Shown: in pieces, positions 1 to 7,139 of the stretch
Layout of the letters: each line of letters begins with the position of its first letter
Numbering within the stretch: the stretch's first letter is position 1
Notes under the pieces: generated by a model
What the model was told of the DNA's origin: nothing
Databases searched by the model: none
What the model saw: only the letters and a program-made list of their open reading frames with translations
Position numbers and translations under genes: made by a program
Source of the DNA: Desulfobacterales bacterium
Lineage (GTDB): Bacteria; Desulfobacterota; Desulfobacteria; Desulfobacterales; JAUWMJ01
Assembly (NCBI GenBank): GCA_030613225.1
Contig: JAUWMJ010000002.1
Span: 1 to 24,825, forward strand
Reading direction: 5' to 3'
Length of the DNA stretch: 24,825 nt

Positions 1-31
1 GCTTATGGTTACTCAGGGCTTGCTCAAAAAC

Positions 32-65
32 AAAAAATCCCCAAGCGTTATACGCTTGAGGATTT
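32..65 (-). terminator. Intrinsic terminator after the leftward cobalamin riboswitch
   Basis: Read on the minus strand, a GC-containing stem (ATCCTCAAGCGT pairing with ACGCTTGGGGAT) is followed by a T run. It lies about 20 bases beyond the riboswitch aptamer, so it is the likely expression platform. The controlled gene lies left of the window. Confidence 0.85.
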
Positions 66-85
66 ACCATCTCCCCAATACTAAA

Positions 86-262
86 CCTTATGGCAGGTCT
101 TCTGACTTACGGATCGTTCTACTTTCTGCACCTTCCCATTCCGTTTTGCAAAGGTCTCGACACGAAACAGTGGTCATCGCAGATTTCGTCCCCGAATACA
201 GCGGTGGGTCCGTACCGGAATTTAACCGGTTTCCCTATTAACTATTTAAATGTACCATAAAG
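86..262 (-). promoter_or_regulatory. Cobalamin riboswitch (leftward, copy 1)
   Basis: On the minus strand the conserved core elements appear in order: AGGGAAACCGGT, a CCACCGCTGTA segment matching GCCGCTGTA, CCACTG, ATGGGAAGG, and GTCAGAAGACCTGCC. The closing P1 stem is visible as CTTTATGG near 262 pairing with CCATAAGG near 86. One core position differs from the usual consensus (CCACCGC rather than CCGCCGC). Transcription runs off the left edge, so the target gene is not seen. Confidence 0.92.
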
Positions 263-281
263 CTGAGCAAGTTTTTGTGCT

Positions 282-310
282 TACATGATATAAATGAATA
301 TTTTTGTCAA
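282..310 (-). promoter_or_regulatory. Candidate promoter for the leftward riboswitch
   Basis: On the minus strand a perfect TTGACA -35 (305-310) is followed after 17 bases by CATGTA (282-287), a weak -10. Both boxes and the spacing are kept in copy 2 (21728-21756), which supports function. The -10 assignment is the uncertain part. Confidence 0.5.
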
Positions 311-328
311 GATTTTTCGTAACCACTA

Positions 329-431
329 TGGTTCAGGGGTTCACGGTTTATTCCGGTTCGAATAAAGAATTCATCTGATTTTTACGATACGCCAAGTCAT
401 TAACCGTGAACCTGACAACCTGAACAGTTAC
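329..431. repeat. Inverted-repeat unit, GGTTCAGGGGTTCACGG family
   Basis: The left arm GGTTCAGGGGTTCACGGTT (329-348) is the approximate reverse complement of the right arm (401-424), which reads AACCGTGAACCTGACAACC and continues TGAAC. The arms bracket about 55 bases. Related arms occur at 1542-1622, 5746-5782 and 22456-22678. Confidence 0.65.
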
Positions 432-692
432 GTTTCCCTTTATTGACAGACCTCGTAATTTATTACTGAAAAATGATGCTAAACCTTTTAATAATAAGGT
501 ATTGCATAATAATTGGACATTCAAGATACTGGTTGCTCGTTGCTGATAAAAGCAATAGCTTCGCTCCGTCACAAAACCGGAGGATTTATCCGCCGGCTTT
601 TTGGCGGGCAAGTCTATTATTTTTAATAAAATTGATAGAATACCTCCCCGCTCGTGCCTCGCAGTAGCAGGCGGGCCTTATTTTAACCAGTA

Positions 693-749
693 ACCAGAAA
701 CCAGTAACAAGCAACGAGTAACCAGTAACGAGTAACCAGTAATAAGCAA
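693..749. repeat. Short degenerate direct repeats (AACCAGTAACGAGTAACC type)
   Basis: Units of roughly 7 and 14 bases built from CCAGTAAC, GAGTAAC and AAGCAAC follow one another. Similar words on the opposite strand (GGTTGCTCGTTGC) occur at about 531-543. It is a simple-sequence region without CRISPR-like spacers. Confidence 0.7.
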
Positions 750-860
750 CTTGATGTATTATTAACGTATTGCTTTTGTCCAAAAAAATAGCGTACTTTT
801 TAACAAAATGTCGAGGTCTGTATTGATAAGAAAACGAACTTACAATGGGACAATTTCTTG

Positions 861-889
861 TTGACTTTCAAACCTCTTTTGTTTAGAAA
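861..889 (+). promoter_or_regulatory. Promoter for riboswitch and 86-aa gene, copy 1
   Basis: TTGACT (861-866), a 17-base spacer, then TAGAAA (884-889). The boxes and spacing are identical in copy 2 (21769-21797). The riboswitch P1 strand begins 11 bases after the -10, consistent with a start site next to the aptamer. Confidence 0.7.
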
Positions 890-899
890 ACCAGATATT

Positions 900-1125
900 G
901 TTCAGGTGCTCGTTTAAAAAACTTTAAAAAATTTCAATGTTTTTTTGAGCCTAACAGGGAACCCCGTGAGAATCGGGGACGGGCCCGCCGCTGTAACCTC
1001 GTACTTTTTTCAACAGAAAAGAGAAACTTTTTAGTATTTTTATGCCACTGTCCGACACTCAGATGCCTGAGTGCAGGGTGGGAAGGCAGCTAAAAAGGAG
1101 GGGGAGTCAGAAGACCTGCCTGAAC
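900..1125 (+). promoter_or_regulatory. Cobalamin riboswitch (rightward, copy 1)
   Basis: Core elements appear in order: AACAGGGAACCCCGTGAGAA, GGGCCCGCCGCTGTAA, TGCCACTG, GGGTGGGAAGGC and GTCAGAAGACCTGCC. The P1 stem is GTTCAGG (900-906) pairing with CCTGAAC (1119-1125). The aptamer is longer than average because of an A/T-rich arm near 1000-1040. An intrinsic terminator follows, so B12 binding should stop transcription before the 86-aa gene and perhaps the cbiK-btuCDF genes after it. Confidence 0.94.
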
Positions 1126-1184
1126 TTGATGGTAAGACCTTCGCGGACTGAGGGTAGCCAGAGGATCTTGAGGATAAAAAAGGG

Positions 1185-1223
1185 AAATCCCCGGGTCGAT
1201 TAATTATCGGTTCGGGGTTTTTT
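1185..1223 (+). terminator. Riboswitch terminator, copy 1
   Basis: CCCCGGGTCGAT pairs, with some G-U pairs, with ATCGGTTCGGGG, and TTTTTTA follows. It lies between the aptamer and the 86-aa gene and recurs at 22092-22134, with a longer T run. Confidence 0.85.
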
Positions 1224-1278
1224 ATTTGCTCCCGGGCTGCAACTCATTAAACATGGTGTTTAAAGGGGGTGAAATTAA

Positions 1279-1539
1279 ATGAAAACCGGGGCAATTGTTT
1301 ACGTTATTGGAAAAGAAAATATAGATAATAATTTTGATATGACGGAAGCGGTTAAAAACTTAAAGATTGTAGCAGATAAAGTAGAGATAGTCTCTTCCAG
1401 ATCGGGTCATTTCGATATTATGGATGCATGGTGGTCGCTGACTGCAAAGGGAATGAAGCGCATTGTCTGCATGATTGCTGAAATTGTCAATGGCTCAGAT
1501 ATAAGGCTTACTGGTCGTGAGATTCAATTGTGCGAGTAA
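1279..1539 (+). CDS. 86-aa B12-regulated protein of unknown function, copy 1
   Basis: I do not recognise this protein. The start is well supported: ATG follows a strong GGGGGTG ribosome-binding site, just after a cobalamin riboswitch and terminator. It looks like a small soluble alpha/beta protein: a hydrophobic strand (GAIVYVIG, residues 4-11), a likely helix (TEAVKNLKI), a strand (KVEIVSS), then SGHFDIMDAWWS and an amphipathic stretch AKGMKRIVCMIAEI. There is no signal peptide or membrane segment. Cys64, Cys85, His44 and the Trp51-Trp52 pair are shared with the second copy at 22186-22446; the two differ at six of 86 positions, all but one conservative. Two preserved copies behind riboswitches imply a role in corrinoid synthesis, uptake or handling. 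Binding a corrinoid or metal, or partnering a chelatase, are guesses only. Confidence 0.85.
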   Translation: MKTGAIVYVIGKENIDNNFDMTEAVKNLKIVADKVEIVSSRSGHFDIMDAWWSLTAKGMKRIVCMIAEIVNGSDIRLTGREIQLCE

Positions 1540-1541
1540 TG

Positions 1542-1622
1542 ATTTGCGCAACTACTCAGGTTCAGGAGGTCAAATCACTAACCGTGAATCTGGTAAGCTG
1601 AGTAGCTAATTCAAATTGCGCA
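1542..1622. repeat. Palindromic repeat after the 86-aa gene
   Basis: TTTGCGCAACTACTCAGG and the following bases pair with CTGAGTAGC...AAATTGCGCA further on, giving a hairpin of about 80 bases just after the stop codon. The same outer arms follow the second copy of the gene (22456-22678), where the interior is much longer. It may act as a terminator, but there is no clear T run. Confidence 0.6.
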
Positions 1623-1645
1623 CCTTTTAATTTATCCAAAGCGTT

Positions 1646-1865
1646 AGACGGTAAGGGCTAAAATAAATTTTAAAGCGAAATATACTGCCTGTGATTTTAA
1701 CGACGGCGCCAATCAATAAATATAAGATTGATGCTTGATACCCTATTAAATCCAATATGTTTTATCTTCTTTGCGCCTGGTAATATTGTATTTCGCACAG
1801 AGTGCCGGTTACAAAATATAAGCAAATGATTTCGCTTTAAAAATTTATTTTAACCCTTACCGTCT
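1646..1865. mobile_element. MITE-like element with 36-bp terminal inverted repeats
   Basis: The left end (1646-1681: AGACGGTAAGGGCTAAAATA, then AATTTTAAAGCGAAAT) matches the reverse complement of the right end (1829-1865) with one mismatch and one extra base. The 220-bp element has no coding capacity. It lies between the 86-aa gene and cbiK. Its TAAGGGCT...AATAAATT end resembles the element at 5975-6182, so the two may be mobilised by related transposases. No certain target-site duplication was seen. Confidence 0.7.
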
Positions 1866-1937
1866 TGACCCCTGCCGGAAATCAGGGGTGCGAAACTTGA
1901 GTTACTAATTTACTAATAAAAATCAGGAGGTTGACCT

Positions 1938-2819
1938 ATGAAAAGAAATTCTATTGTTTTTATTACTGTTTTTATGGCAATTATTTTTATTGGGTATAGC
2001 GCACTGGCCGGGGGCCACGGACAAAAACAACCCATGAAAAAAGGGATCTTGCTGGTTGCCTTTGGTTCCAGCATACCTGAAGCACAAGTTTCTTTTAAAA
2101 ACATTGACAAAAGGGTAAAAAAGGCTTTCCCGGGCGTGCCTGTAAGGTGGGCATATACATCTCACATAATACGTCACAAGCTGGCCAAAGAAGGAAAGAA
2201 GCTGGATTCCACGGAGATGGCCCTGGCAAAGATGATGGATGAAGGGTTTACCCATGTGGCAATCCAGTCCTTGCACACCATAGCCGGTAAAGAGTACCAC
2301 GGACTTGTACAGAGTGCCCATGCGTTTGGACAGATGTCAGGAGGATTTGAGCGTATTCTCGTAGGCTACCCACTTCTGGGAAAAGAAGATGATCTTGCAA
2401 AAGTAACGGAAGTGATTATAAAGAATATCCCAAAAGACAGGAAAAAGAAAGATGCAGTTGTCCTCATGGGCCATGGTACCCATCATCCTGGCAATGCTTT
2501 TTACGCTGCCATGATGTATCATTTCCAGCAGAAAGATCCGAATATCTTTGTGGGTACTGTTGAAGGTGCGCCAACTATAGATGATATTAAAGCTATGCTT
2601 ATTAAAAAGAAAATCAAAAAAGCCTATCTTATGCCGTTTATGTCGGTGGCGGGTGATCATGCCCGAAATGACATGGCAGGAGATGAAGACGATTCATGGA
2701 AGGTCATCCTTACAAAGGCAGGTATAAAATGTGTACCCGTACTTAAAGGAACGGCTGAATACGATGAAATCGTTGATATCTGGGTTGCGCATTTAAAGAC
2801 AGTATTGGCGCATTTTTAA
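1938..2819 (+). CDS. cbiK: Periplasmic sirohydrochlorin cobaltochelatase CbiK
   Basis: This is the anaerobic-pathway chelatase that inserts Co2+ into sirohydrochlorin, in its exported form. Residues 1-24 are a signal peptide ending ALA. The CbiK fold motifs follow: LLVAFGSS (38-45), SLHTIAGKEYH (111-121), MGHGTHHPG (177-185), GTVEG (206-210) and SVAGDHARND (236-245). From memory, Desulfovibrio vulgaris periplasmic CbiK uses His154, Glu184 and His216 for metal and His96 for haem; a constant offset of 25 lands on His179, Glu209, His241 and His121 here. ATG follows AGGAGG seven bases upstream. The downstream ABC importer genes match the Desulfovibrio arrangement. Its role outside the cytoplasm is unsettled: cobalt or haem handling rather than biosynthesis has been suggested. 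A MITE-like element separates it from the upstream riboswitch. Confidence 0.92.
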   Translation: MKRNSIVFITVFMAIIFIGYSALAGGHGQKQPMKKGILLVAFGSSIPEAQVSFKNIDKRVKKAFPGVPVRWAYTSHIIRHKLAKEGKKLDSTEMALAKMMDEGFTHVAIQSLHTIAGKEYHGLVQSAHAFGQMSGGFERILVGYPLLGKEDDLAKVTEVIIKNIPKDRKKKDAVVLMGHGTHHPGNAFYAAMMYHFQQKDPNIFVGTVEGAPTIDDIKAMLIKKKIKKAYLMPFMSVAGDHARNDMAGDEDDSWKVILTKAGIKCVPVLKGTAEYDEIVDIWVAHLKTVLAHF

Positions 2820-2870
2820 ACAGTTGTATTACATGTTGATATTTTAACAAAAAAATGACATTAAAACAGG

Positions 2871-2905
2871 AGCCGGCAGTTATTTTTACCAACTGCCGGC
2901 TTTCT
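2871..2905 (+). terminator. Perfect 11-bp hairpin between cbiK and the ABC genes
   Basis: AGCCGGCAGTT and AACTGCCGGCT form a perfect stem around a 9-base loop, followed by only TTTCT. It may be a partial terminator, or a processing or stability hairpin, letting cbiK be expressed more strongly than the importer 24 bases downstream. Confidence 0.55.
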
Positions 2906-2924
2906 ATAACCGCTTCCATAAAAG

Positions 2925-4013
2925 ATGACTGGAAAAGTACAGAAAAAATCATCCGGCTTAAAAAAAAGGCTTCAAAAGGCAACCGGAATCCAGGTATTAT
3001 TGTTGAGCGCAGCTTTGTGCATGATAATCGTGATATCTACCGGTATGGGATATATTCATTTATCCTTTCTTGACGTGGCAAAAATTATTTTCGCTAAAAT
3101 ATCAGGACAAACTGGCCTTCTTAAAGGAATGGATGAAATTCTTACCGTGGTTGTGATAGAGGTACGTTTGCCGCGAATATTGACAGCCGCAATAGTGGGG
3201 GCAGGGCTGGCAGTAGCCGGCGCTGTTTTCCAGGGAATTTTGTTAAATACTCTGGCTGATCCATACACACTGGGAGTATCTGCCGGTGCCGCCTTCGGAG
3301 CTTGTCTGGCATTTTTCTTTAATATTGTCCTTTTTGATAATATTGCTCTTGGAGCCTGTTCTGTGCCGGCCTTTGCCTTTATAGGTGCAATCGGCATCTT
3401 GTTTTTCGTTGTGTATCTTTCATCTGCAAGAGGCGGTTTTTCTTCCAACAACCTGATTCTTTCCGGTATCATAGTAGCAGCCATTTTATCAGCAGGAATA
3501 AGTTTCTTAAAATACGTGGCGGATGAACAGGTTTCAATAATCATCTTCTGGCTTATGGGAAGTTTTGTTTCAAAGACATGGGCGGATGTAATAATGACAT
3601 TGTTATTTTTGTGCGGCGGATTTTTAATTATTATATTTTTTGCCCGGGATCTTAATCTTATTTCCCTTGGAAGTCGAACAGCTTCTTCCCTTGGTGTGCA
3701 TACAAAAAGGGTGACTCTTATTCTTCTTGTTACCGCATCCATGGTAACAGCTATTTGCGTTTCAGTATCCGGCATTATCGGATTCGTGGGACTTCTTGTT
3801 CCCCACATGGTGAGATTTTTAACAGGCCCTGATAATCGCAAGCTTATTCCTGTTTCTATGCTATCAGGCGCAATACTCTTATTGTGCGCTGATACGGTCA
3901 CCAGAGCTATTCTACCAGGCGAGATTCCCATAGGTGTACTAACAGCTCTGATCGGTGGCCCGTTTTTCTGTTATATTTTCAGGAAACGGCAGACAGCAAG
4001 GTCAGGTGATTAA
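2925..4013 (+). CDS. btuC: BtuC-like corrinoid ABC importer permease (FecCD family)
   Basis: This is a 362-aa polytopic inner-membrane permease of the FecCD/BtuC family, with about ten hydrophobic segments after a basic 20-residue N-terminus. Family landmarks are RLPR (81-84), NTLADPYTLGVSAGA (108-122) and the cytoplasmic loop GFVGLLVPHMVR (286-297), which contacts the ATPase. The stop is two bases from the ATPase start, so the genes are co-transcribed. The family also moves haem and ferric siderophores; B12 or another corrinoid is inferred from the riboswitches and cbiK. No good ribosome-binding site precedes the ATG; the next Met (33) would cut into the first membrane segment, so I keep this start. 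Confidence 0.88.
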   Translation: MTGKVQKKSSGLKKRLQKATGIQVLLLSAALCMIIVISTGMGYIHLSFLDVAKIIFAKISGQTGLLKGMDEILTVVVIEVRLPRILTAAIVGAGLAVAGAVFQGILLNTLADPYTLGVSAGAAFGACLAFFFNIVLFDNIALGACSVPAFAFIGAIGILFFVVYLSSARGGFSSNNLILSGIIVAAILSAGISFLKYVADEQVSIIIFWLMGSFVSKTWADVIMTLLFLCGGFLIIIFFARDLNLISLGSRTASSLGVHTKRVTLILLVTASMVTAICVSVSGIIGFVGLLVPHMVRFLTGPDNRKLIPVSMLSGAILLLCADTVTRAILPGEIPIGVLTALIGGPFFCYIFRKRQTARSGD

Positions 4014-4015
4014 AT

Positions 4016-4789
4016 ATGGCTTTTGAAGTTGAAAAACTATCATTTTTTTATGAAGATAAAAAGGTCATAGACAACATTTCCATCAGCCTTGAGACAGGAA
4101 AATTTTACGGCATAATAGGGCCAAACGGTTGTGGAAAAACCACTTTTATCGATCTTCTTACTAAACACAGTCAACCTGTATCAGGAGGCATTAAATATAA
4201 AGGAAAGAAACTTGCTTCGTATTCAAAGAAAGAATTATCAAAAGAGATCGCTTTGGTTCCGCAGAATTTCTATATAAACTTTCCATTTACAGTAGAAGAA
4301 ATAGTCATGATGGGTCGCTATCCGTATATTCCTCGATTCTCCGCTCCATCTTTAAAAGATTTTAAAACTGTAAAGGAGATAATGGAAAAGACCGAAATTT
4401 ATGATTTTAAAAATCGCTTTATCACGGAGCTTAGCGGAGGAGAGAGACAAAGAGTCATTTTTGCCAGAGCCCTTGCCCAGGATACACCTGTCCTGGTTCT
4501 GGATGAAGCGACTTCAAACCTTGACATCAATTATACAATAAGCTTGCTTAACATTACAAAACAACGTGTTAGAAAAGAAAAAAATACGGTAATTGCCGTG
4601 ATGCAGAATATTAATCTTGCTGCAATTTACTGCGATGACCTGATATTCATCAGGCAGGGGCGTATTGAAACTCATGGCCAAACAGATGAAATATTAACTC
4701 CGGATACAATACGATCTGTTTTTAAGGTGGAGACAAAAATCTATTTTGAGCCGTATTCAAATTCAAAGCAGGTTGTTTTTAAACGATGA
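4016..4789 (+). CDS. btuD: BtuD-like ABC importer ATPase
   Basis: This 257-aa ATPase powers the adjacent permease. Walker A is GPNGCGKTT (35-43), the Q-loop Gln is at 83, the signature is LSGGERQR (139-146), and Walker B with catalytic Glu is VLVLDE (159-164) followed by ATSNLD. The H-loop His expected in the segment VIAVMQNINLAA is replaced by Gln197 (codon CAG), which is unusual because that His normally contacts the ATP gamma-phosphate. Everything else looks intact. The 3' end overlaps the next gene by ATGA, so the two are translationally coupled. Confidence 0.9.
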   Translation: MAFEVEKLSFFYEDKKVIDNISISLETGKFYGIIGPNGCGKTTFIDLLTKHSQPVSGGIKYKGKKLASYSKKELSKEIALVPQNFYINFPFTVEEIVMMGRYPYIPRFSAPSLKDFKTVKEIMEKTEIYDFKNRFITELSGGERQRVIFARALAQDTPVLVLDEATSNLDINYTISLLNITKQRVRKEKNTVIAVMQNINLAAIYCDDLIFIRQGRIETHGQTDEILTPDTIRSVFKVETKIYFEPYSNSKQVVFKR

Positions 4790-5826
4790 AAAAGAAGTTA
4801 TTAAAATTAGTTAAAACCTTTTTTGTGCTGGTTATAATTGAAGCATTATGCCATCTTGTCGTTAGCGGTGTATTGGCCTCAAGCTTTTGTGTAGTAAATG
4901 AAAGCAGCATAATCGATCAGGCAGGCAGGAGCATTAGTGCTAAAAGTGCGTTTAAAAGGATTATATCTCTTTACGGCGCTCATACTGAAAACCTGTTTGC
5001 ATTAGGTCTTGAAAAAGAAATTATCGGTGTATCACGAAACGAGGTTTTTCCTGAAAAAGCAAAGACAAAGCCGGTCTTTTCATATCATGATGATCCTGAA
5101 AAGTTTTTAGCAGCTTGCCCCGATCTTGTTTTAATACGACCTATGATTGACCGCGGCTATCCGCAGTTGATGGCGAGACTAGAAAAGAGCAAAATTACAG
5201 TCGTATCATTACAGCCAGCTACGGTAGATGAAATGTTCAATTACTGGAAGATATTTGGCATTCTCACAGGTAGACAGAATGAAGCATCGGATATGACCCG
5301 ACATTTTAAAAAAAGGGTATCTCTTCTTAAATCCATAACAAAAGATATAAATCCGAAAAAGAGGGTATATTTTGAAGCTATACACAAGAGGATGAAAACA
5401 TTTTCTCCTGACTCCATGTCGATCTTTGTCCTTGAAACAGCAGGGGGTATAAATATTGCCAAAGACGCAAAACCGGTAAGGAAAACAAATATTGCAGCTT
5501 ATGGCAAAGAACGCATTCTCTCCCATGCTGCTGAAATAGATGTCTATCTTGCACAAAATGGGGCCATGAACCGACCAACAATATCTCTTATCAAAAACGA
5601 AACAGGATTCAGGTTAATCAAGGCGGTAAAAGAAGACCAGATATATATTATTGATGAAATGATAGTATCGCGACCTACTTTAGGGCTTCTTAAAGGAATA
5701 CAGGAAATCGGCAAAATTCTTTATCCGGATGTCTTTAACCTGAATGGTTCAGGGGTTCACGGTTCAGGGTTCAGAGATTCAGAGCATAACCGTCAGGCTA
5801 AGAGAAAAATGAGCTATTATCGTTAA
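4786..5826 (+). CDS. btuF: BtuF-like periplasmic corrinoid-binding protein
   Basis: This is the substrate-binding protein of the preceding importer, in the FepB/BtuF class that carries metal chelates. A long hydrophobic signal segment (about 8-31) ends near VLA. Typical family pieces follow: FKRIISLYGAHTENLFALGL (56-75), CPDLVLIR (111-118) and TVDEMFNYWKIFG. Cys35 is preceded by SSF, a poor lipobox, so a soluble periplasmic protein is more likely than a lipoprotein. The last 27 residues or so (from about 320, NGSGVHGSGF onward) are encoded by a dispersed repeat (5746-5782) and probably replace the original C-terminus after YPDVF. Ligand assignment comes from context. Confidence 0.85.
   Translation: MKKKLLKLVKTFFVLVIIEALCHLVVSGVLASSFCVVNESSIIDQAGRSISAKSAFKRIISLYGAHTENLFALGLEKEIIGVSRNEVFPEKAKTKPVFSYHDDPEKFLAACPDLVLIRPMIDRGYPQLMARLEKSKITVVSLQPATVDEMFNYWKIFGILTGRQNEASDMTRHFKKRVSLLKSITKDINPKKRVYFEAIHKRMKTFSPDSMSIFVLETAGGINIAKDAKPVRKTNIAAYGKERILSHAAEIDVYLAQNGAMNRPTISLIKNETGFRLIKAVKEDQIYIIDEMIVSRPTLGLLKGIQEIGKILYPDVFNLNGSGVHGSGFRDSEHNRQAKRKMSYYR
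5746..5782. repeat. Dispersed GGTTCAGGGGTTCACGG repeat inside the btuF 3' end
   Basis: GGTTCAGGGGTTCACGGTTC is followed by AGGGTTCAGAGATTCAG. The first 19 bases match the left arm of the unit at 329-348. Here it is translated as the glycine/serine-rich tail of the binding protein. Confidence 0.75.
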
Positions 5827-6461
5827 CAATTATCAATTTTCAATTCACAATTGACAATTTTTTGTCTTTAAATATGTATTTGTTAAAATCAAATTTAGAC
5901 GGTCTCGTAAAAAGTCTCCCGTTTCAGTTCAGCGGGACGTTGTGCTGCATTTCGTAATCATTCAACGTACGATAAGGGCTCGGTAAAAAATAAATTGGTA
6001 TTTTAGGCGCTCAGATTTAGGTCGGATTTGGTCGATCCGATTGAGCGAAGCCACAGGAATAGTGAGCTATTTCGAGGACTTCGCGATTGAGAATCGGCCA
6101 AATCCGGCCTGAAGCTGGGATGTGCCGCGAAGCAAATGCCCTTGGGGTGCATAAAATGCCAATTTATTTTTTACCGAGCCCTAAGTACGCCTCATGATTA
6201 TCCCGCTTTAGCGGGACACGCCCTTCTGATCCCGCTGCTTTTTAGCGGGGGAATTTGGTCCGCATTCGGCGGATTACGAAACCATCTAAATCTGACTTTT
6301 TACGAGTTTATCAATTGTGAATTGTGAATAGTTAATTGCGAATTGTCAATTAACAAACAAGCTAAATCCGGTCTGTAATTGCCACGATCTCATGTGTGGG
6401 TAAAAGTTAGCCCGCCAGGGGAGGGGAAATGAGACTTTTTACGAAACCATCAAATATATAT
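5827..6461. repeat. Nested palindromic intergenic region; no gene seen
   Basis: This 635-base gap separates two convergent operons. It is built of nested inverted repeats: AATTGACAATT-type words at each end (5827-5865 and 6307-6355), copies of the GACTTTTTACGA/TCGTAAAAAGTC word at about 5904-5917, 6292-6304 and 6430-6442, small CCCGCTTTAGCGGG hairpins near 6202-6255, and a MITE-like element in the middle. It probably also ends transcription from both sides. The one short plus-strand frame (6136-6327) runs through the MITE and has no ribosome-binding site. Confidence 0.75.
5975..6182. mobile_element. 208-bp MITE-like palindrome with 31-bp inverted ends
   Basis: The first 31 bases (starting AGGGCTCGGTAAAAAATAAA) match the reverse complement of the last 31 with one mismatch. 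The interior is also largely palindromic: AGGTCGGATTTGGTCGATCC and GAGCGAAG on the left mirror CTTCGCGATTGAGAATCGG and CCAAATCCGGCCT on the right. It could fold into one long hairpin. The flanks read TAA on both sides of GGGCTC...GAGCCC, a possible 3-bp target duplication. It encodes nothing. Confidence 0.85.
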
Positions 6462-7139
6462 CTACTTTAGGTGAAAGCGTATAGGAACCCTGACCCACAT
6501 TTCGATTTTATCAGGGCCTCTCATACCAGGTTGAAAGAGCCATTTTTTAACAGAAGCAATTGCTGTTTTATCAAGTATCGAGAATCCGCTTGATGAGAAA
6601 ACCCTTAAATCAATGACCTTGCCCTGTTTATCAATCAAAACTTCCAGAACGACATTACCCTGATAACCTCTTTTTCTTGCAATAATGGGATATGAAGGAG
6701 GAGGGTTTATGCGGTATATCGGCCTGGCTTCCAGTATGGTCTGAGCGCCGGGCATTTCTGCTTTTTGGTCAACCGTCGTTGAACATATGATATGTGACAT
6801 ATCAGGAGAAGGGTCAAAATATACTTCTTTAGTTTCTTTAGCTGGTTCCGGTTCTTCAGGCTCAGGTTTAGATTTCTGCTCAACAGAGGTCTCTTTTTTC
6901 TGCATATCAGGCGGTTTGACCTGCTTTTTTAGTGTCTTTTTTTTACGAATGTGTCTGGGTTTATGTTTCGGTGAAGGTTTTATTTCAGGTTTTTTCTGTT
7001 GTTTGTAGGCCAGAGATATAGTTATTTCACGAGATTCAGGCATTGCAGGATTGATTCCTGCAAGCCACCCGGTTTCCATACTGAAAAGAAGTCCATGAAG
7101 ACCAAGTGATATTATAGCTGCAAGAAGAATCCGTTTCAC
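6462..7139 (-). CDS. tonB: TonB energy-transducing protein
   Basis: This 225-aa TonB links proton-motive force at the inner membrane to the outer-membrane receptor. A single N-terminal anchor (about 4-20) carries S11-x-x-x-H15, equivalent to the SxxxH motif of Escherichia coli TonB. A Lys/Pro/Glu-rich spacer follows (about 47-105: PKHKPRHIRKKK, PEPEEPEPA). The C-terminal domain starts PPPSYPIIARKRGYQGNVVL (147-166) and ends with IEMWVRVPIRFHL. The start is GTG, overlapping the exbD stop as GTGA. It is the last gene of the long receptor-chelatase operon and probably serves its receptor. Confidence 0.93.
   Translation of the reverse strand: MKRILLAAIISLGLHGLLFSMETGWLAGINPAMPESREITISLAYKQQKKPEIKPSPKHKPRHIRKKKTLKKQVKPPDMQKKETSVEQKSKPEPEEPEPAKETKEVYFDPSPDMSHIICSTTVDQKAEMPGAQTILEARPIYRINPPPSYPIIARKRGYQGNVVLEVLIDKQGKVIDLRVFSSSGFSILDKTAIASVKKWLFQPGMRGPDKIEMWVRVPIRFHLK

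Larger units (their letters stand above)
318..853. repeat. Repeat-rich insertion in copy 1; no gene seen
   Basis: Copy 2 of the cassette has only about a dozen bases between the two -35 boxes; copy 1 has about 535 more. The insert holds an inverted-repeat unit (329-431), a hairpin around CCGGAGGATTTATCCGCCGG (581-600), and short degenerate repeats of CGAGTAACCAGTAA at about 693-749. Open frames here have no ribosome-binding site, and their composition follows the repeats, so I call no gene. Confidence 0.7.
1..1575. repeat. Copy 1 of duplicated divergent riboswitch cassette
   Basis: This segment carries, in order, a minus-strand terminator, a minus-strand cobalamin riboswitch, two back-to-back promoters, a plus-strand cobalamin riboswitch, a terminator and an 86-aa gene. 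The same parts in the same order and orientation recur at about 21460-22480 with only scattered differences. The main difference is about 535 extra bases here (318-853) between the two promoters. The two copies are direct repeats flanking about 20 kb of cobalamin genes. Confidence 0.9.

Noticed and set aside
5..241. 78-aa plus-strand frame
   Set aside because: It is antisense to a cobalamin riboswitch and terminator; the same happens in copy 2.
693..749. Possible CRISPR array
   Set aside because: Repeats are short, degenerate and adjacent, without unique spacers; no cas genes are present.
348..783. Minus-strand frames of 87 and 65 aa in the 318-853 insert
   Set aside because: They read through short repeats, giving low-complexity peptides (WLLVTGYSLLVTG), and lack ribosome-binding sites.
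3056..3931. 291-aa open frame antisense to btuC
   Set aside because: It lies wholly opposite a well-supported permease gene, has no ribosome-binding site, and its composition is what reversed membrane-protein codons give.
4786..4900. Lipoprotein signal in the BtuF-like protein
   Set aside because: Cys35 is preceded by SSF, which does not fit a lipobox; a normal signal peptide is more likely.
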